This document shows positions 1 through 10,320 of a stretch of 64,000 bases of DNA, piece by piece. The notes under the pieces were generated by a model that searched no databases, was not told the DNA's origin, and saw only the letters and a program-made list of their open reading frames with translations. The stretch covers positions 28,355 through 92,354 of the forward strand of contig JADCEL010000009.1 in NCBI GenBank assembly GCA_020250125.1. Reading direction: 5' to 3'. Position numbers and translations under genes: made by a program. Origin of the DNA: Rhodobacter sp. GTDB taxonomy: Bacteria; Pseudomonadota; Alphaproteobacteria; Rhodobacterales; Rhodobacteraceae. Position 1 is the first letter of the stretch. Each line of letters begins with the position of its first letter.

Positions 1-171
1 GACCTTCACGATCTTGACCCTGTCGCCGTATTCGGCAGAAAGTTCTTCCAGCGCGGGCCCGATCTGGCGGCAGGGGCCGCACCATTCGGCCCAGAAATCG
101 ACAACCACCGGGACCGCTGACTGGCGGACTTCGGCATCAAAGGTGGCGTCGGTGACAGGCGTGGTTGCCAT
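1..171 (-). CDS. trxA: Thioredoxin (3' part cut by window edge)
   Basis: Cytoplasmic disulfide reductase. The 57 visible residues start [11 protein letters not shown] and run through [14 protein letters not shown], which holds the WCGPC active site at residues 30-34, the classic thioredoxin motif in the first third of the fold. The ATG is at 171. The rest of the roughly 106-residue protein lies before base 1. It is the last gene of the minus-strand block and sits 53 bases after addA, an arrangement that recurs in alphaproteobacteria. It could only be mistaken for another thioredoxin-fold protein, but motif and length of the N-terminus fit TrxA. Confidence 0.93.
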   Translation of the reverse strand, partial: MATTPVTDATFDAEVRQSAVPVVVDFWAEWCGPCRQIGPALEELSAEYGDRVKIVKV

Positions 172-224
172 GATGATCTCCAATACATCAGTTGGCACAA
201 ACCTATGGATGGGGTCATGCGCCG

Positions 225-3200
225 TCAAGGGAAGCCGGCCCGCTGCAGGGCCGCCATGACCAGCGCGCGGGGCAGGGGCATAAGCCGCGCGGTGGCTGTC
301 CACAGGATGGCCACTTCTGCCTTGCGGTCCGGATAGATCTGTTCCAGCAGCACGGCATAGGCCCCCATCTGCCGCAAAAGGCCTTCGGGCACGGCTTGGG
401 GTGCGTCCGGCACCAGCCGGTTCGATTTGTAATCCACGGCAACAACCCGGTCGGGCAAGACAATCAGCCGGTCGATTGTGCCCAGCACCCGCTGGCTGCC
501 CAAACGCCCGGTGACGGTCACTTCCGCGAAAGCGTCCGGTGCAAACAGCGCGGCCAGGGCCGGATCGGCAAGAACCGCTGTCGCCTCTGACAGAACCTGC
601 TCAAGATAGGCGGGCTCCCCGGCCACCAGCCCGGCGGCGACGCCGGGCCAGTCTGCCCTGGGGTAAGCGGGAAGATGTTCCAGCAGCAGATGCAGGTCGG
701 TGCCGCGCTGTTTTGCCAGCGCCTCCAGCGCCGGGTCCGCCTCGGCGGGCAAGACCTTTGTGCCGCCAAGGTCGGATGGTGACAGCGGCGGCAGGGGCCG
801 CTCTGCGGCGGGGGCCGGGTGCCGGGCCCAATCGGGAATGGTCCCCGGTCCGGCGACGGGAACAGGCGGCACCGGCATGGGGTCCGGCCAGCGGCCATGA
901 CTGTGGCGCAGCGTCCCGTCCGGCAGGGCCACCGCCCCGGCAGCCTGCATCCCGGCGCGGACCATGGCGTGCCAGCTGGCCTTGTCGCCGGTCTCGCCCG
1001 CCCCGGCAACGATCAGCCAGGATTGCGCCCGCGTCATTGCCACATACAGCAGGCGCAGGCTTTCCGCCGCCTCCCCGTCGCGGCGGGCGGCCATCGCCGT
1101 GGCCAGTTGGGGCGGGCTTTCCTCGGTCGGCGTGCGCCAGGCCACGGGGCCTTCGGGCAGCGCCAAAAGCTCGGGTCCTGCTTTCGCCTTGCGGTCCTGG
1201 GTTTCGGGCAGGAAGACGACCGGGGCCTCCAGCCCCTTGGCGCCATGCACCGTCATCACCCGGATGCGGTCCCCGGCAGAATCCATCTGCCGCCTGACAT
1301 CCACATCATCCGATTGCAGCCAGCCCAGAAAGCCGGTCAGGCTTGGCACCTCGGTCCGTTCAAAGGCCAGGGCCTGCGTCAGCAACTCATCGATCCCGTC
1401 CTCGGCCTCGTCGCCAAGCCGGGCCAGCAGGCGGCGTCGGCCATCATGCCGGGTCAGGGCGCGTTCGATCAGATCGAAGGGCCGCAGGAAATCGGCCTGA
1501 TCGCGCAGGTCATGCAGGATCGCCAGGGTATGCGGATGATCGGCCTGCCGGTCGCGCAGCGCCGACCACAGAAAACCGCTGCGGCCCTGCGCCAGATCGT
1601 AAAGCTGCGCCTCGGTCCAGCCGAACAGCGGTGACCGCAGAGCAGCGGCAAGGGAAAGATCGTCTTCGGGCGTTGCCAGAAACGACAGCAGTGCCGCAAG
1701 GTCGCGCACGGCCAGTTCCGCCCCCAGCTTCAGCCGGTCCGCCCCGGCGATGGGCAGGCCCGCCGCCTTGCAGGCGCGGATGATTTCGGCAAACAGGGCC
1801 GACCGCCGCTGGACCAGGATCAGCACATCGCCCGCCCTGACCGGGCGCGTGCCGCCGTCAACCGGAATCTGTTCGCCCCGCGTGATCATGCCGCTGATTT
1901 CAGACGCGATGCGCCCTGCCAGAAGGGATACGGGGTGTTCGTGCGAAATCAGGTCGGTCGGGTCAAACCAGTTTTCCGGTTCCGGGTCCTTTCCGGCGGG
2001 AAGGGCGGGCCACAGATCGACCCGGCCCGGCATGTCGGACTTGAAGGCGATATGCCTGACCCCGCCGCCCAGGTCACAGCCCCGGCGCGCATCGAACGTC
2101 AGGTCCACCACCGACAGGATCGCGGGCGAGGATCGAAAGGAATAGTCCAGCGTCAGGTCGGCCAGATGGGTTTCAACCCCGGCCAGCCGCGTGCCGAACT
2201 GCTGCTTCATGGCGTCGAACGCCCTGACGTCAGCACCCTGGAACGAATAGATCGACTGCTTCTTGTCGCCGACGACAAAGATCGTGCGCGCGGTGTCGCG
2301 TGCGCCCCGGCCGGCGGTGAATTCCTGGGCCAGAAGCTCGATCACGCGCCACTGTTCGGGGCTGGTGTCCTGTGCTTCATCGACAAGGATGTGGTCAATG
2401 CCGCCATCCAGCCGGAACAGCACCCATTGCGCCACCGAAGGATCGGTCAGCAAGGCGCGCGCCTTGCCGATCAGATCGTCAAAATCAAGCCAGCCGCGCA
2501 TTGCCTTTCGCCTGTCATATTCCGGCAGGAACAGCGCGGCAAAGCGGTGCAGGGCCAGCGTCCGCTCTGCCGCCATCAGGGCCAGCCGCCGGGGCCGGGC
2601 CGCCTCGACCCGCAGCATCAGCGATTGAAGCGGATCGCGCAGCGGGCCCAGAGCGTTGCGCAGGTCTTTGGTGGGGAAGGCATCGGTCTTTGCGGCAAAG
2701 GGGGCCTTCGTATCCTTGCCGAAAAGAAGCAGATCCTCCAGAACGCAAAGCCCCGGAAGGTCGGGTCCGATCAGGCGCAACCGTACGGCCGCAGCGATGT
2801 CGGTGCTTTTTCCGGCCGCAAGGCAAGGGACAAGCTGGCCCAGCAGATCACCCTCGCCGCCCAGAAAAACCTGTGCGAGCAAGGTCTCTGCCGAAAAATC
2901 CGGCGGCAGTCCGAACAGCCGCAGGGCAGCTGCCCGGTCCAGCGGGTCTGCCAGCAGGGTGCGGGACCGGGCGATTTCGTCTGTCAGCTTGTCCAGCGCC
3001 TCGCCAGTGAACAGACCGGCCAGGTCTGCAAAGGCATCCGGGGCCAGATGATCCGCCATTTCCCCGACAATCCCGGCGCGCAGCAGCTTTGCCGCGCGGT
3101 CGTCCATCTCGGTGAACTGGGGGGAAACACCCGCTTCCAGCGGAAAGCGCCGCAGAAGCGAGGCGCAGAAGGAATGGATTGTCTGAATCCGCAATCCGCC

Positions 3201-3545
3201 CGGCGTTTCAATGGCGCGCGCAAACAGGCGCCGCGCCTGCAACAGGGTGTCCGGTCCAACCGGGCCATCCACGCCAAGCCCGCCCAGCGCGGCGCGCAGA
3301 GGGACCTCATCCAGCATGGCCCAGCCGCCCAGGCGGCGGAACAGACGGTTCTGCATCTCGGACGCGGCGGCCCTGGTATAGGTCAGGCACAGGATGCGCT
3401 GCGGCTCTGCCCCGTTCAGCAGCAGCCGCGCCACCCGGTCGGTCAGGACACGGGTCTTGCCCGACCCGGCATTCGCCGACAGCCAGGTCGAGGTGGCGGG
3501 ATCGGCCGCCTGCACCTGCCGTTCGCTTGCCGCGTCGCGCCTCAT
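225..3545 (-). CDS. addA: Double-strand break repair helicase-nuclease AddA
   Basis: Catalytic helicase-nuclease subunit of AddAB, which resects DNA double-strand ends for RecA loading. The 1106-residue product has a UvrD-type helicase core: Walker A NAGSGKT at residues 25-31, Walker B VDEAQD, motif [17 protein letters not shown], motif [12 protein letters not shown] and motif [12 protein letters not shown]-terminal RecB-like nuclease carries VDYKSN. The start at 3545 ([10 protein letters not shown]) gives an ATGA overlap with the addB stop. A frame open further upstream would lie inside addB and is less likely. Translationally coupled to addB. Confidence 0.95.
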   Translation of the reverse strand: MRRDAASERQVQAADPATSTWLSANAGSGKTRVLTDRVARLLLNGAEPQRILCLTYTRAAASEMQNRLFRRLGGWAMLDEVPLRAALGGLGVDGPVGPDTLLQARRLFARAIETPGGLRIQTIHSFCASLLRRFPLEAGVSPQFTEMDDRAAKLLRAGIVGEMADHLAPDAFADLAGLFTGEALDKLTDEIARSRTLLADPLDRAAALRLFGLPPDFSAETLLAQVFLGGEGDLLGQLVPCLAAGKSTDIAAAVRLRLIGPDLPGLCVLEDLLLFGKDTKAPFAAKTDAFPTKDLRNALGPLRDPLQSLMLRVEAARPRRLALMAAERTLALHRFAALFLPEYDRRKAMRGWLDFDDLIGKARALLTDPSVAQWVLFRLDGGIDHILVDEAQDTSPEQWRVIELLAQEFTAGRGARDTARTIFVVGDKKQSIYSFQGADVRAFDAMKQQFGTRLAGVETHLADLTLDYSFRSSPAILSVVDLTFDARRGCDLGGGVRHIAFKSDMPGRVDLWPALPAGKDPEPENWFDPTDLISHEHPVSLLAGRIASEISGMITRGEQIPVDGGTRPVRAGDVLILVQRRSALFAEIIRACKAAGLPIAGADRLKLGAELAVRDLAALLSFLATPEDDLSLAAALRSPLFGWTEAQLYDLAQGRSGFLWSALRDRQADHPHTLAILHDLRDQADFLRPFDLIERALTRHDGRRRLLARLGDEAEDGIDELLTQALAFERTEVPSLTGFLGWLQSDDVDVRRQMDSAGDRIRVMTVHGAKGLEAPVVFLPETQDRKAKAGPELLALPEGPVAWRTPTEESPPQLATAMAARRDGEAAESLRLLYVAMTRAQSWLIVAGAGETGDKASWHAMVRAGMQAAGAVALPDGTLRHSHGRWPDPMPVPPVPVAGPGTIPDWARHPAPAAERPLPPLSPSDLGGTKVLPAEADPALEALAKQRGTDLHLLLEHLPAYPRADWPGVAAGLVAGEPAYLEQVLSEATAVLADPALAALFAPDAFAEVTVTGRLGSQRVLGTIDRLIVLPDRVVAVDYKSNRLVPDAPQAVPEGLLRQMGAYAVLLEQIYPDRKAEVAILWTATARLMPLPRALVMAALQRAGFP

Positions 3546-6448
3546 CCGACATCCCCGGGCATGGGGCTGTCTGTCATGTCCCATTCCCCGAACCGCGCCA
3601 GGTGGTCATAGTCGCCGGGGACCCTGGCCTTGAAGACCGCCCGGCGCGAGGCATAGCCCTGCCCGGGCGAAAGGTATTGCCCGACAAGCCGGTGCAGATC
3701 GCCCCACACCCCGGCAAGAAGGTCTGGCGTGATTTCGGTGCTTTCCACCTTTGCCGCCGCATTCACCCCGATATAGCTGATCCGCGCGACCTTCCTTGCG
3801 CCGATCGTTTCAAACGCACCCCGTTCCGCCATGGCCGCTTCCAGCAAAAGCTGCTTGTCGAAATGCTTCTGTTCCTTCGCCGTGGGCGGCGTGCCGGTCT
3901 TGTAATCAAGGATGTGCAGGGTGCCATCGGGGTATTCATCGATGCGGTCAGGCTTGGCAGTCAGGCAGAAGTCAAGCGCGGTCAGGGCGATGCTGCCCCT
4001 GGTTTCAATCAGCACCGGCTGCCCGCCCGACCCGGCCTCGCGCAGCAGGAAGGCGTCCGCAGCACGGTCCAGCCGGGCGCGCCACAGATGTCGGGCGGCG
4101 GGCCAGGGAACCTGTTCGGCCAGGACCGTATCGGCAATCGACATGAGCCGCGCCCTGGCCCCGGCCAGGGTTTCCGGCCCCCGCCCCGCGACGAAGCGTT
4201 CCAGAATGGCATGCAGCACAGACCCGCGCATCAGGGCGTCGGGTTCGGGCCGCAACGGATCAAGCGGGCGCAGGCGCAGGATGTATCTGGCATAGATCGC
4301 ATAGGGATCGCGGATCAGCGTCCTGATCGCCGTGACCGGCAGTTCGCGGGGGCGAACCGCCGCCGGGGGCCGGGGGGCCGGGCGCAGGGCCGCAGGCACC
4401 AAGGCCGCAGGCCGGTCGATGGCTGCGGCAAGGGCCAGGCAGGCCGCCCCGCGCGCTTTCATCGCGGCAAGGGCCTGCGGCCCGCTGCGCTCTGGCAGTC
4501 CTTCCATCAGATTGACCAGCCGGTTGATCCAGCGCGAGGGCACGGTTTCGGCCTCGGCGCTGCGCATCGACCGGCTCAGGACAACCTCCTTGGCGGCGAT
4601 GGCCTGCTGATAGTCGTGCGCCGACAGCCCGATCTGACGTTCGGGCAGCAAAAGGCCCGCCGATTTTCGCATCTGCCGGTTCAGCCACGGGTCCGGCTGC
4701 GGAAGGCCGGGCCAGGTGCCATCATTCAGCCCGCCCAGAATCACCAGGTCTGCCCGGCATTCGCGGGCTTCGCGCGGACCAAGGATTTTCACGCCCGGAT
4801 GTCCCTGGACGGCGTCGCGGACGTCGTCCTGCGCAAGGACCGCCGCGAACAGGTTGGCATAGTCTGCCGGGGAAAGCGGCCCGCCATGGGCCGCTTCGCG
4901 GGCCAGGGTCTGCGTCGCATCCCATGCCGCCTGCCCGGCCTCGCGCAGCCACAGCCCGCCCGTGCCGGCCCCGCCCGCGCCCCGTGCCAGACGTTCCGTC
5001 AGGGCAAGGTGATGGGCGACATGGTCCTGCAAGGGCCGTGTGCCGACATCCCCTGTCCCGTCGATCACCCCGGCGATCCAGTCTGCCCAGCCGGTGGCGG
5101 CGGCATCGCGCTGCCCGCTGGCCCAGTTCCGCAGGGCCGCACCATCGGGAAAGGCGGGCCCGCTGCGACGCAGCCGCAGTTCCAGATCGCGGGTCAGGCG
5201 CAGATGGTTGCCCCGGTCTGCGCCGGTTGCGGTCAGCGGATGTTTCAGCAGCGTCAGCAAGGCTTCCGGCGTCAGGGCGCGGCCGAACAGCGCCGCCACG
5301 TGGCGCAACAGGCGGCCCGGCGCCGACAGCGCCAAAGGTTTGCCCGCGCTGTCATCGGGAACGATACCCCAGCGGTCCAGCGTGGCCGTCACCTGACGTG
5401 TCAGCATCCTGTCCGGCGTGATCAGGGCAACCGACCGCCCCTGTTCCGCAGCCTGACGCAGAATCAGCGCAACCGCCGAGGCTTCCGCCCGTGGTCCGGG
5501 CGCTTCGACAAGTGTCAGATGGGCTGTGATCTCGCACAGGTCGGGCAGGGACCGCCCTTCGGTCAGCCATTGGTCGGTGACCGGGGCCGGGCGCAGGGAC
5601 AGCGAGACAAGCCTGTCGACCGCCCGTCTTGGGGCAGGTTCAGACCAAAGGCGCACTGCGGTTGGTTCCAGGCCAAGATGATCCAGCAGGCGGCGGAAGC
5701 GGAACTGCGGATGGTCTTCCGCCGTCAGGGCATCCGTCATGCCTGACCAGACATGCACGGGCATGTCGAAATCAAATCCCGGCAAGACCAGCGCGCCCTG
5801 CGGCAGTGCGGCGACCGCCTGCATCAGCAGCGCGGTTGTCCCGCGCGACCCGGTCGATCCGGCAACAATCACCGGATGCGGCGGCGGGGCCACCGCCCAG
5901 CCCGCTGCAAGCGCCTGAACGGCGCGGCGCTGGGCAGTCATCTGATCAGCCGGGTCGGACGCACCGAAGAAGGGGGCGATAATGCCCAGAAAATCCTGCG
6001 TGCGCTTCCAGTGGGCAGAATGATCGGACAGGTCCAGCGCCGCCAGAGCATCCGGCGAAACACCTTCGTCCTGCATTTCGTCCATCAGCCGGGCAAGACT
6101 GTCTGACAGATCATAAAGCGCGGTTCGCGGTGCAAGGTCCGGCTGCGCCTCCAGCAGCCGCAGGATCAGTTGCGAAAGCTCCAGCCTGCGCCGTAAGGGC
6201 GATACTGCGGGCGGCCCTGCCACCGGATCGGTCACCAGGCGCAGCCGGGGCAGAAAGGCCGCCCCGCGCGCAGCCAGAACATCGCGCACCGCCCGGCGCA
6301 TCCGTGTCGTGTTCAGATACAGCGTCACCTGCGCCATCGCTTCGGGCGGGCGGCCGGCCATGCGGGCCTGCAACCCGGCCACCAGGGCGGCCGGAAAATC
6401 CGCGCCGGGCGGCTGGGCAAAAACCCGGGGGCCGGGGCCTTCAAACAC
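3542..6448 (-). CDS. addB: Double-strand break repair protein AddB
   Basis: Second subunit of the AddAB end-resection complex. About 968 residues of the alphaproteobacterial AddB type, with an N-terminal degenerate helicase region starting MFEGPGPRVFAQPPGADFP. The C-terminal nuclease has RGSVLHAILERF and ILDYKTGTP (catalytic D and K). The GTG at 6448 is preferred because family members begin with this MFE-PRVF-PPG pattern and it overlaps the murU stop by 8 bases. An ATG at 6505 is an alternative that would lie well inside murU. Confidence 0.9.
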   Translation of the reverse strand: MFEGPGPRVFAQPPGADFPAALVAGLQARMAGRPPEAMAQVTLYLNTTRMRRAVRDVLAARGAAFLPRLRLVTDPVAGPPAVSPLRRRLELSQLILRLLEAQPDLAPRTALYDLSDSLARLMDEMQDEGVSPDALAALDLSDHSAHWKRTQDFLGIIAPFFGASDPADQMTAQRRAVQALAAGWAVAPPPHPVIVAGSTGSRGTTALLMQAVAALPQGALVLPGFDFDMPVHVWSGMTDALTAEDHPQFRFRRLLDHLGLEPTAVRLWSEPAPRRAVDRLVSLSLRPAPVTDQWLTEGRSLPDLCEITAHLTLVEAPGPRAEASAVALILRQAAEQGRSVALITPDRMLTRQVTATLDRWGIVPDDSAGKPLALSAPGRLLRHVAALFGRALTPEALLTLLKHPLTATGADRGNHLRLTRDLELRLRRSGPAFPDGAALRNWASGQRDAAATGWADWIAGVIDGTGDVGTRPLQDHVAHHLALTERLARGAGGAGTGGLWLREAGQAAWDATQTLAREAAHGGPLSPADYANLFAAVLAQDDVRDAVQGHPGVKILGPREARECRADLVILGGLNDGTWPGLPQPDPWLNRQMRKSAGLLLPERQIGLSAHDYQQAIAAKEVVLSRSMRSAEAETVPSRWINRLVNLMEGLPERSGPQALAAMKARGAACLALAAAIDRPAALVPAALRPAPRPPAAVRPRELPVTAIRTLIRDPYAIYARYILRLRPLDPLRPEPDALMRGSVLHAILERFVAGRGPETLAGARARLMSIADTVLAEQVPWPAARHLWRARLDRAADAFLLREAGSGGQPVLIETRGSIALTALDFCLTAKPDRIDEYPDGTLHILDYKTGTPPTAKEQKHFDKQLLLEAAMAERGAFETIGARKVARISYIGVNAAAKVESTEITPDLLAGVWGDLHRLVGQYLSPGQGYASRRAVFKARVPGDYDHLARFGEWDMTDSPMPGDVG

Positions 6449-7148
6449 TTCCCTGATCCGACAAAAGCTGCTCGGCCAGCGCAATTGATCCGGGCTGCCC
6501 GACATCGCACCAGCCGCCCTGATGGATCAGGCCATAGAAACGGCGTGCCGCAATCATCGGTTCCCACAGCCGCCACATCGAAAAGACCTCGTCCTGTATC
6601 CCGGCAAGCCTGTCTGTCTTGATGATCTGCGCGCCGGTATAGATGTAACCCGCCCTGCCCGTGATCGAATGGCGGGACAGCCGGCCACGTTCATCCATTG
6701 AAAAATCGGGCGGCGCACTGTGCCCAACAGTGCGCTCCGGCGGTGCCACCAAAAGCAGGGCATCCATCGAGGTTTCATCCCAGGCCGCGTCAAGTTGGGT
6801 GATCGCGTTTTCCCCGGTCCATGCGGCATCGGAATTCAGCGTGGCAACCGGGCCATGGCCAAGCAGGGGCATCGCCTTGCGCAGGCCACCGCCGGTTTCT
6901 AGGATCTTGCCCCTCTCCCACGAAAGAAGAACCGGGCGGTCTGCCAGATGCGTGGCCAGCTGATCGCCCAGATAGTGCAGATTGACCACAATCGGGTCTG
7001 CCCCCGCTGCCAGGGCCTGATCCAGCGCATGATCAATCAGGGGCCGCCCGGCAACGCGGATCATCGGTTTGGGCTGCGTCGCCGTCAGCGCCCCCATCCG
7101 CGTGCCGAACCCGGCGGCAAAGATCATCAGGGCGCGGGTCTGGCGCAT
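6441..7148 (-). CDS. murU: Nucleotidyltransferase, MurNAc-1-phosphate uridylyltransferase type
   Basis: Predicted to make UDP-MurNAc from MurNAc-1-phosphate in peptidoglycan recycling. The 235-residue protein has the sugar nucleotidyltransferase signature FAAGFGTRMG near the N-terminus, followed by QPKPMIRVAGRPLIDHAL. It follows an AmgK-like kinase gene and overlaps its end by 22 bases. The adjacent amgK-murU pair supports this substrate over a generic NDP-sugar pyrophosphorylase. The substrate is inferred from family and neighbour. Confidence 0.82.
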   Translation of the reverse strand: MRQTRALMIFAAGFGTRMGALTATQPKPMIRVAGRPLIDHALDQALAAGADPIVVNLHYLGDQLATHLADRPVLLSWERGKILETGGGLRKAMPLLGHGPVATLNSDAAWTGENAITQLDAAWDETSMDALLLVAPPERTVGHSAPPDFSMDERGRLSRHSITGRAGYIYTGAQIIKTDRLAGIQDEVFSMWRLWEPMIAARRFYGLIHQGGWCDVGQPGSIALAEQLLSDQGSV

Positions 7149-8140
7149 TGGCTGCGGATCCTGTCAAGGCGGCTTGCGGTTGGGTCTGGCAGCACATCTG
7201 CGCAAAGCAGGGACAGATCGGCAAGCGCCGGATGCAACAGGTTCTGTTGCAGCTGCGCCCAGACGCGGGGGATCAGCGCGACATAGCCCGGCTTTCCCAT
7301 AACAAGGCACAACCGGGCAAAAACGCCAAGGATGCGCAGCGCGCGCTGCGCCCCCAATGCGGCATAGCCGACCGCAAATCCCGCCTCTTCAAGGCCCTTC
7401 GCGTCAGCGAATCGCCGGATCATCGCCGCCTGCACATCAGGACTTACGTCGCGCCGGGCGTCCTGACACAGCGACACCAGATCATAGCCGGGCTGGCCAA
7501 GCTGGGCGAGTTGAAAATCCAGAATCCCGACACGCGCCACCCCGGCCCGCTGTGGCAGCCACAGCAGGTTTTCGGCGTGGTAATCGCGCAGGATCATCAC
7601 GCGCGGGCCATTGGCATGGGCTTCCAGTGCCGCCTGCAGGGTCTGGCGGAAGAGGCCGGTATCAATACGCTCGCCCGTGATGGCATAGCGGTACCAGTCA
7701 AGTGCGACAGCCGCCGCCCCGGCCCAGTCTGCCGCCCCGGCATCGGGCAGACCGGGGGCGGGCGGGCGCGAATGAAGGCGGATCAGCACGTCGACCGCAG
7801 CGGCATAAAGCACCGGCTCGCAGGATGGGTCCTGATCGGTCAACCGGGCGAACAGGGCATCGCCAAGGTCCTCCAGCAACAGAAAGCCGTGATCGCGGTC
7901 TTGCGCGATGATGCCGGGGGCCGACAGCCCGAGGGCGGTCAGATGCCGCGCAATGGCAACAAAGGGCCCCACATCCTCGCCCCGGTCGGGGGGCGCATCC
8001 ATCAGCACGGCGGTCTTGCCCGCCCTGGTCAGCCGGTCATAGCTGCGGGCCGAGGCATCGCCAGCCAGAAAGCGGCATTCGGCCCCGGCCCAGCCGGCCC
8101 GGTTCAGGAAGGCGGCCTTGCGGTTTTCGCGGTCAGTCAT
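7127..8140 (-). CDS. amgK: Aminoglycoside phosphotransferase family sugar kinase, AmgK type
   Basis: Predicted anomeric kinase that phosphorylates MurNAc/GlcNAc at C1 for MurU. The 337-residue protein has the APH/choline-kinase fold signatures: FLAGDASARSYDRL near the N-terminus, the catalytic-loop segment ILRDYHAENLLW and the metal-binding segment ILDFQLAQLG. The ATG at 8140 is chosen over a TTG two codons upstream. It overlaps the tsaE stop by 8 bases and the murU start by 22 bases, so tsaE-amgK-murU-addB-addA is one tight transcription unit. Confidence 0.82.
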   Translation of the reverse strand: MTDRENRKAAFLNRAGWAGAECRFLAGDASARSYDRLTRAGKTAVLMDAPPDRGEDVGPFVAIARHLTALGLSAPGIIAQDRDHGFLLLEDLGDALFARLTDQDPSCEPVLYAAAVDVLIRLHSRPPAPGLPDAGAADWAGAAAVALDWYRYAITGERIDTGLFRQTLQAALEAHANGPRVMILRDYHAENLLWLPQRAGVARVGILDFQLAQLGQPGYDLVSLCQDARRDVSPDVQAAMIRRFADAKGLEEAGFAVGYAALGAQRALRILGVFARLCLVMGKPGYVALIPRVWAQLQQNLLHPALADLSLLCADVLPDPTASRLDRIRSQCARPAP

Positions 8141-8615
8141 CGGCAAATCCGCCGATCCGCGACAGCCGCCCGGCCCAGTCCGCGCTTCCGGTCAGAAGAA
8201 CGCTGCGCCCTTCGCCGTCCTGCGAGAAGCCGAGGCGCAGGGCAGAGGCCGGTACGGCGCGGCCAAGCCGCTCGGGCCATTCGATCAGACAGATTGCACG
8301 GCCGAAGGCATCCTCAAGACCAAGCTCGATCACCTCGTCAGGATGGCCCAGCCGGTAAAGATCCGCATGCCAGATTTCGGTGTCCCCTTCGCCATAGGTC
8401 TGCACCAGCGTGAAGGTGGGCGAAGGCACCTCCTCGGGCCGCCCAAGCCGGGATTGGATGACAGATCGCGCCAGATGCGATTTGCCGGACCCGATCGGGC
8501 CCTGCAGCAGCAGCGTATCGCCGGGCCGGAGACAGCCGGCCAGCCAGCGGCCCAGACGTGCCGTGTCGTCGGGCGCAGCAAGATGAAGCTCTGTTTCGGG
8601 CCGGTGATCGGACAT
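8133..8615 (-). CDS. tsaE: tRNA t6A biosynthesis ATPase TsaE
   Basis: ATPase of the TsaBDE system that installs N6-threonylcarbamoyladenosine at A37 of ANN-decoding tRNAs. About 160 residues, with P-loop GPIGSGKS, the family segment PSPTFTLVQTY, and HADLYRL followed by LIEWPERL. The start at 8615 (MSDHRPETELHLAAP) matches family length; an upstream in-frame start would add 14 unconserved residues. The partner TsaD is encoded in this same window at 18.6-19.7 kb. Confidence 0.93.
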   Translation of the reverse strand: MSDHRPETELHLAAPDDTARLGRWLAGCLRPGDTLLLQGPIGSGKSHLARSVIQSRLGRPEEVPSPTFTLVQTYGEGDTEIWHADLYRLGHPDEVIELGLEDAFGRAICLIEWPERLGRAVPASALRLGFSQDGEGRSVLLTGSADWAGRLSRIGGFADD

Positions 8616-8666
8616 GGCCCAAGTCTTAGCGGTGGCCGGGCGCGCTGCAAGCGGCAACGATCCGGA

Positions 8667-10241
8667 TCAGGCACTTCGCCGCGCCGGTGCCTTTGGTTCC
8701 GGGGCGATCCGCCGCGCCCGTGCGGCCGAAACACGGAAGGCGATCATCGTCGTCCCGCCGGCAAGCGGGACGAAGCGGCAGGTCAGGGACCGGCCATCAA
8801 CACACCGCGCCGTTGCCGACCATTCCCGGCGATCCCCCAGCGTTCCGACAAAGGTTTCGACCTGCGACCAGAGTTTCGAAGGCGCGGTCTGCTGGCGCCA
8901 ATGCGCCGCCAGGGCGACGATGCTGCTGTCGGCCCCGACGAAGCCGGATGGATCATGGCCCCAAAGCTCGGCATAGGCCGCGTTTGACATCACCAGCAGA
9001 CCCGCTGCCGAGAAGACCGCAACAGCTTCCGCGACGGAATCCAGAACGGACTGGCCAAGTTCGACATCGGCGCGGTAGCGCCGCGTGCGGGTGGTTTCTG
9101 TCGTGATATCCTCAAACAGAAGTGCCAGCGCCCCGTCCGGATGCGGACGCCCCAGAACCCGGTATGTCTGGGCACCGGGAAGATGCCAGACCTCTTCGTA
9201 AATGCCGGAACTTGCTTCCTCTTCGATTTCGGCCATGCGCTTGCGCCATTGGCGGTAATCCTTTGGCTCCGGGATCATCCGAAGCTCCCTCATGCGGTCC
9301 AGACAGTCGCTCAGCATGGGGCGGCTTGTCAGGAAATCGATCGGAAGGGTCGTCAGGTCCAGAAGTGCCGGGTTGAACAGGGCCAGGCGCCGATGCCTGT
9401 CAAAGATCGCAAGACCGATCGGAAGATGCGCAAAAGTCTTGGTCAGTGTCTGGGTGAATTCGCGCAGCGATGTTTCGGCCTGCACCATCGGGGTGATGGG
9501 CAAACCGAAAACGATCCTGCCGGCGGGGGCCGTACAGACGGTTGTTTCGATCCAGTCGGCACCATCGGTGCCCGAGTTTATCTGAATGCGCTGCCCATCC
9601 CGGACCGGCCCCGGTGCAAGCCGGGGCATTGGCCAGCCCCGGGCCTCCTCTTCCGAAAGATGGCTTTCGGCGCGCAGCATGTAATCCAGGTTGCTCCACA
9701 CCGGTGTGCCGCTGGCATCTTCCAGCCAGATCGGAAAGGGTGCCTTGGCCGCGATGTCGCGCAGCATCGAAAGTTCTGCCGCCATCGCGCGCTGCGTCAT
9801 CGGGTCGATGATGGCGAACTTGCCGTCGTCTTCGGGCCCGCTCAGACTGAGCCGCGTCAAGCCCCCCCTCCATTCGGCATGAAGGGTCAGTCGGCCTTCG
9901 CTTTCGGACGGCAGGGAATCCATCACAAAGCGGCCTTCGCGGGGAAGAGAGGCGATCCGGTCTTCCACCTGCGGAAAGCGCACCGAAAGAAAGGACATAA
10001 GGCGCTGCCAGGCCGAGCCGTGGACAGATGCCGCTGCCAGCATCGAGCGCGCCGCAGGCGAGGCATCGATCAGCGTTTCGCCATCAAACAGCAGGACAGT
10101 GTCCGCAGTCGTATCCGCAAACAGCCCCTGCGAGGTGACAGGTCGCCGCGGGGACAAAAGGGCCAGGGTTCCAATGCCGATGAACGCCGCTGCCAAAGCG
10201 GTCAGGGCAATTGCAAGGGCCATCGCCCAACCAAACATCAT
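8667..10241 (-). CDS. Membrane PAS-domain protein without a kinase domain (DivL-like)
   Basis: About 524 residues. One hydrophobic segment lies near the N-terminus (WAMALAIALTALAAAFIG). Several PAS-like segments follow, one with LPIGLAIFDRHRRLALFNPA and one with LDSVAEAVAVFSAAGLLVMSNAAY. The protein ends in a basic tail and shows no HisKA dimerisation motif and no HATPase N/G boxes. DivL-type regulators of the CckA-CtrA pathway are often encoded just upstream of tsaE in alphaproteobacteria, and kinase-less versions have been reported in Rhodobacter. Function here is inferred. The ATG at 10241 is chosen; a GTG two codons upstream is possible. Confidence 0.6.
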   Translation of the reverse strand: MMFGWAMALAIALTALAAAFIGIGTLALLSPRRPVTSQGLFADTTADTVLLFDGETLIDASPAARSMLAAASVHGSAWQRLMSFLSVRFPQVEDRIASLPREGRFVMDSLPSESEGRLTLHAEWRGGLTRLSLSGPEDDGKFAIIDPMTQRAMAAELSMLRDIAAKAPFPIWLEDASGTPVWSNLDYMLRAESHLSEEEARGWPMPRLAPGPVRDGQRIQINSGTDGADWIETTVCTAPAGRIVFGLPITPMVQAETSLREFTQTLTKTFAHLPIGLAIFDRHRRLALFNPALLDLTTLPIDFLTSRPMLSDCLDRMRELRMIPEPKDYRQWRKRMAEIEEEASSGIYEEVWHLPGAQTYRVLGRPHPDGALALLFEDITTETTRTRRYRADVELGQSVLDSVAEAVAVFSAAGLLVMSNAAYAELWGHDPSGFVGADSSIVALAAHWRQQTAPSKLWSQVETFVGTLGDRREWSATARCVDGRSLTCRFVPLAGGTTMIAFRVSAARARRIAPEPKAPARRSA

Positions 10242-10320
10242 GACCACACCGCACGCGCAAAGGTTGATCGTGGTAAGCTATTTCTTCAACCATTAACGGA
10301 TGGTAAATGAAAGTGCCGCC

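Noticed and set aside
1935..5746. Long plus-strand open frames opposite addA and addB
   Set aside because: Low-complexity Arg/Pro/Gly-rich translations without domains; shadows of the minus-strand genes.
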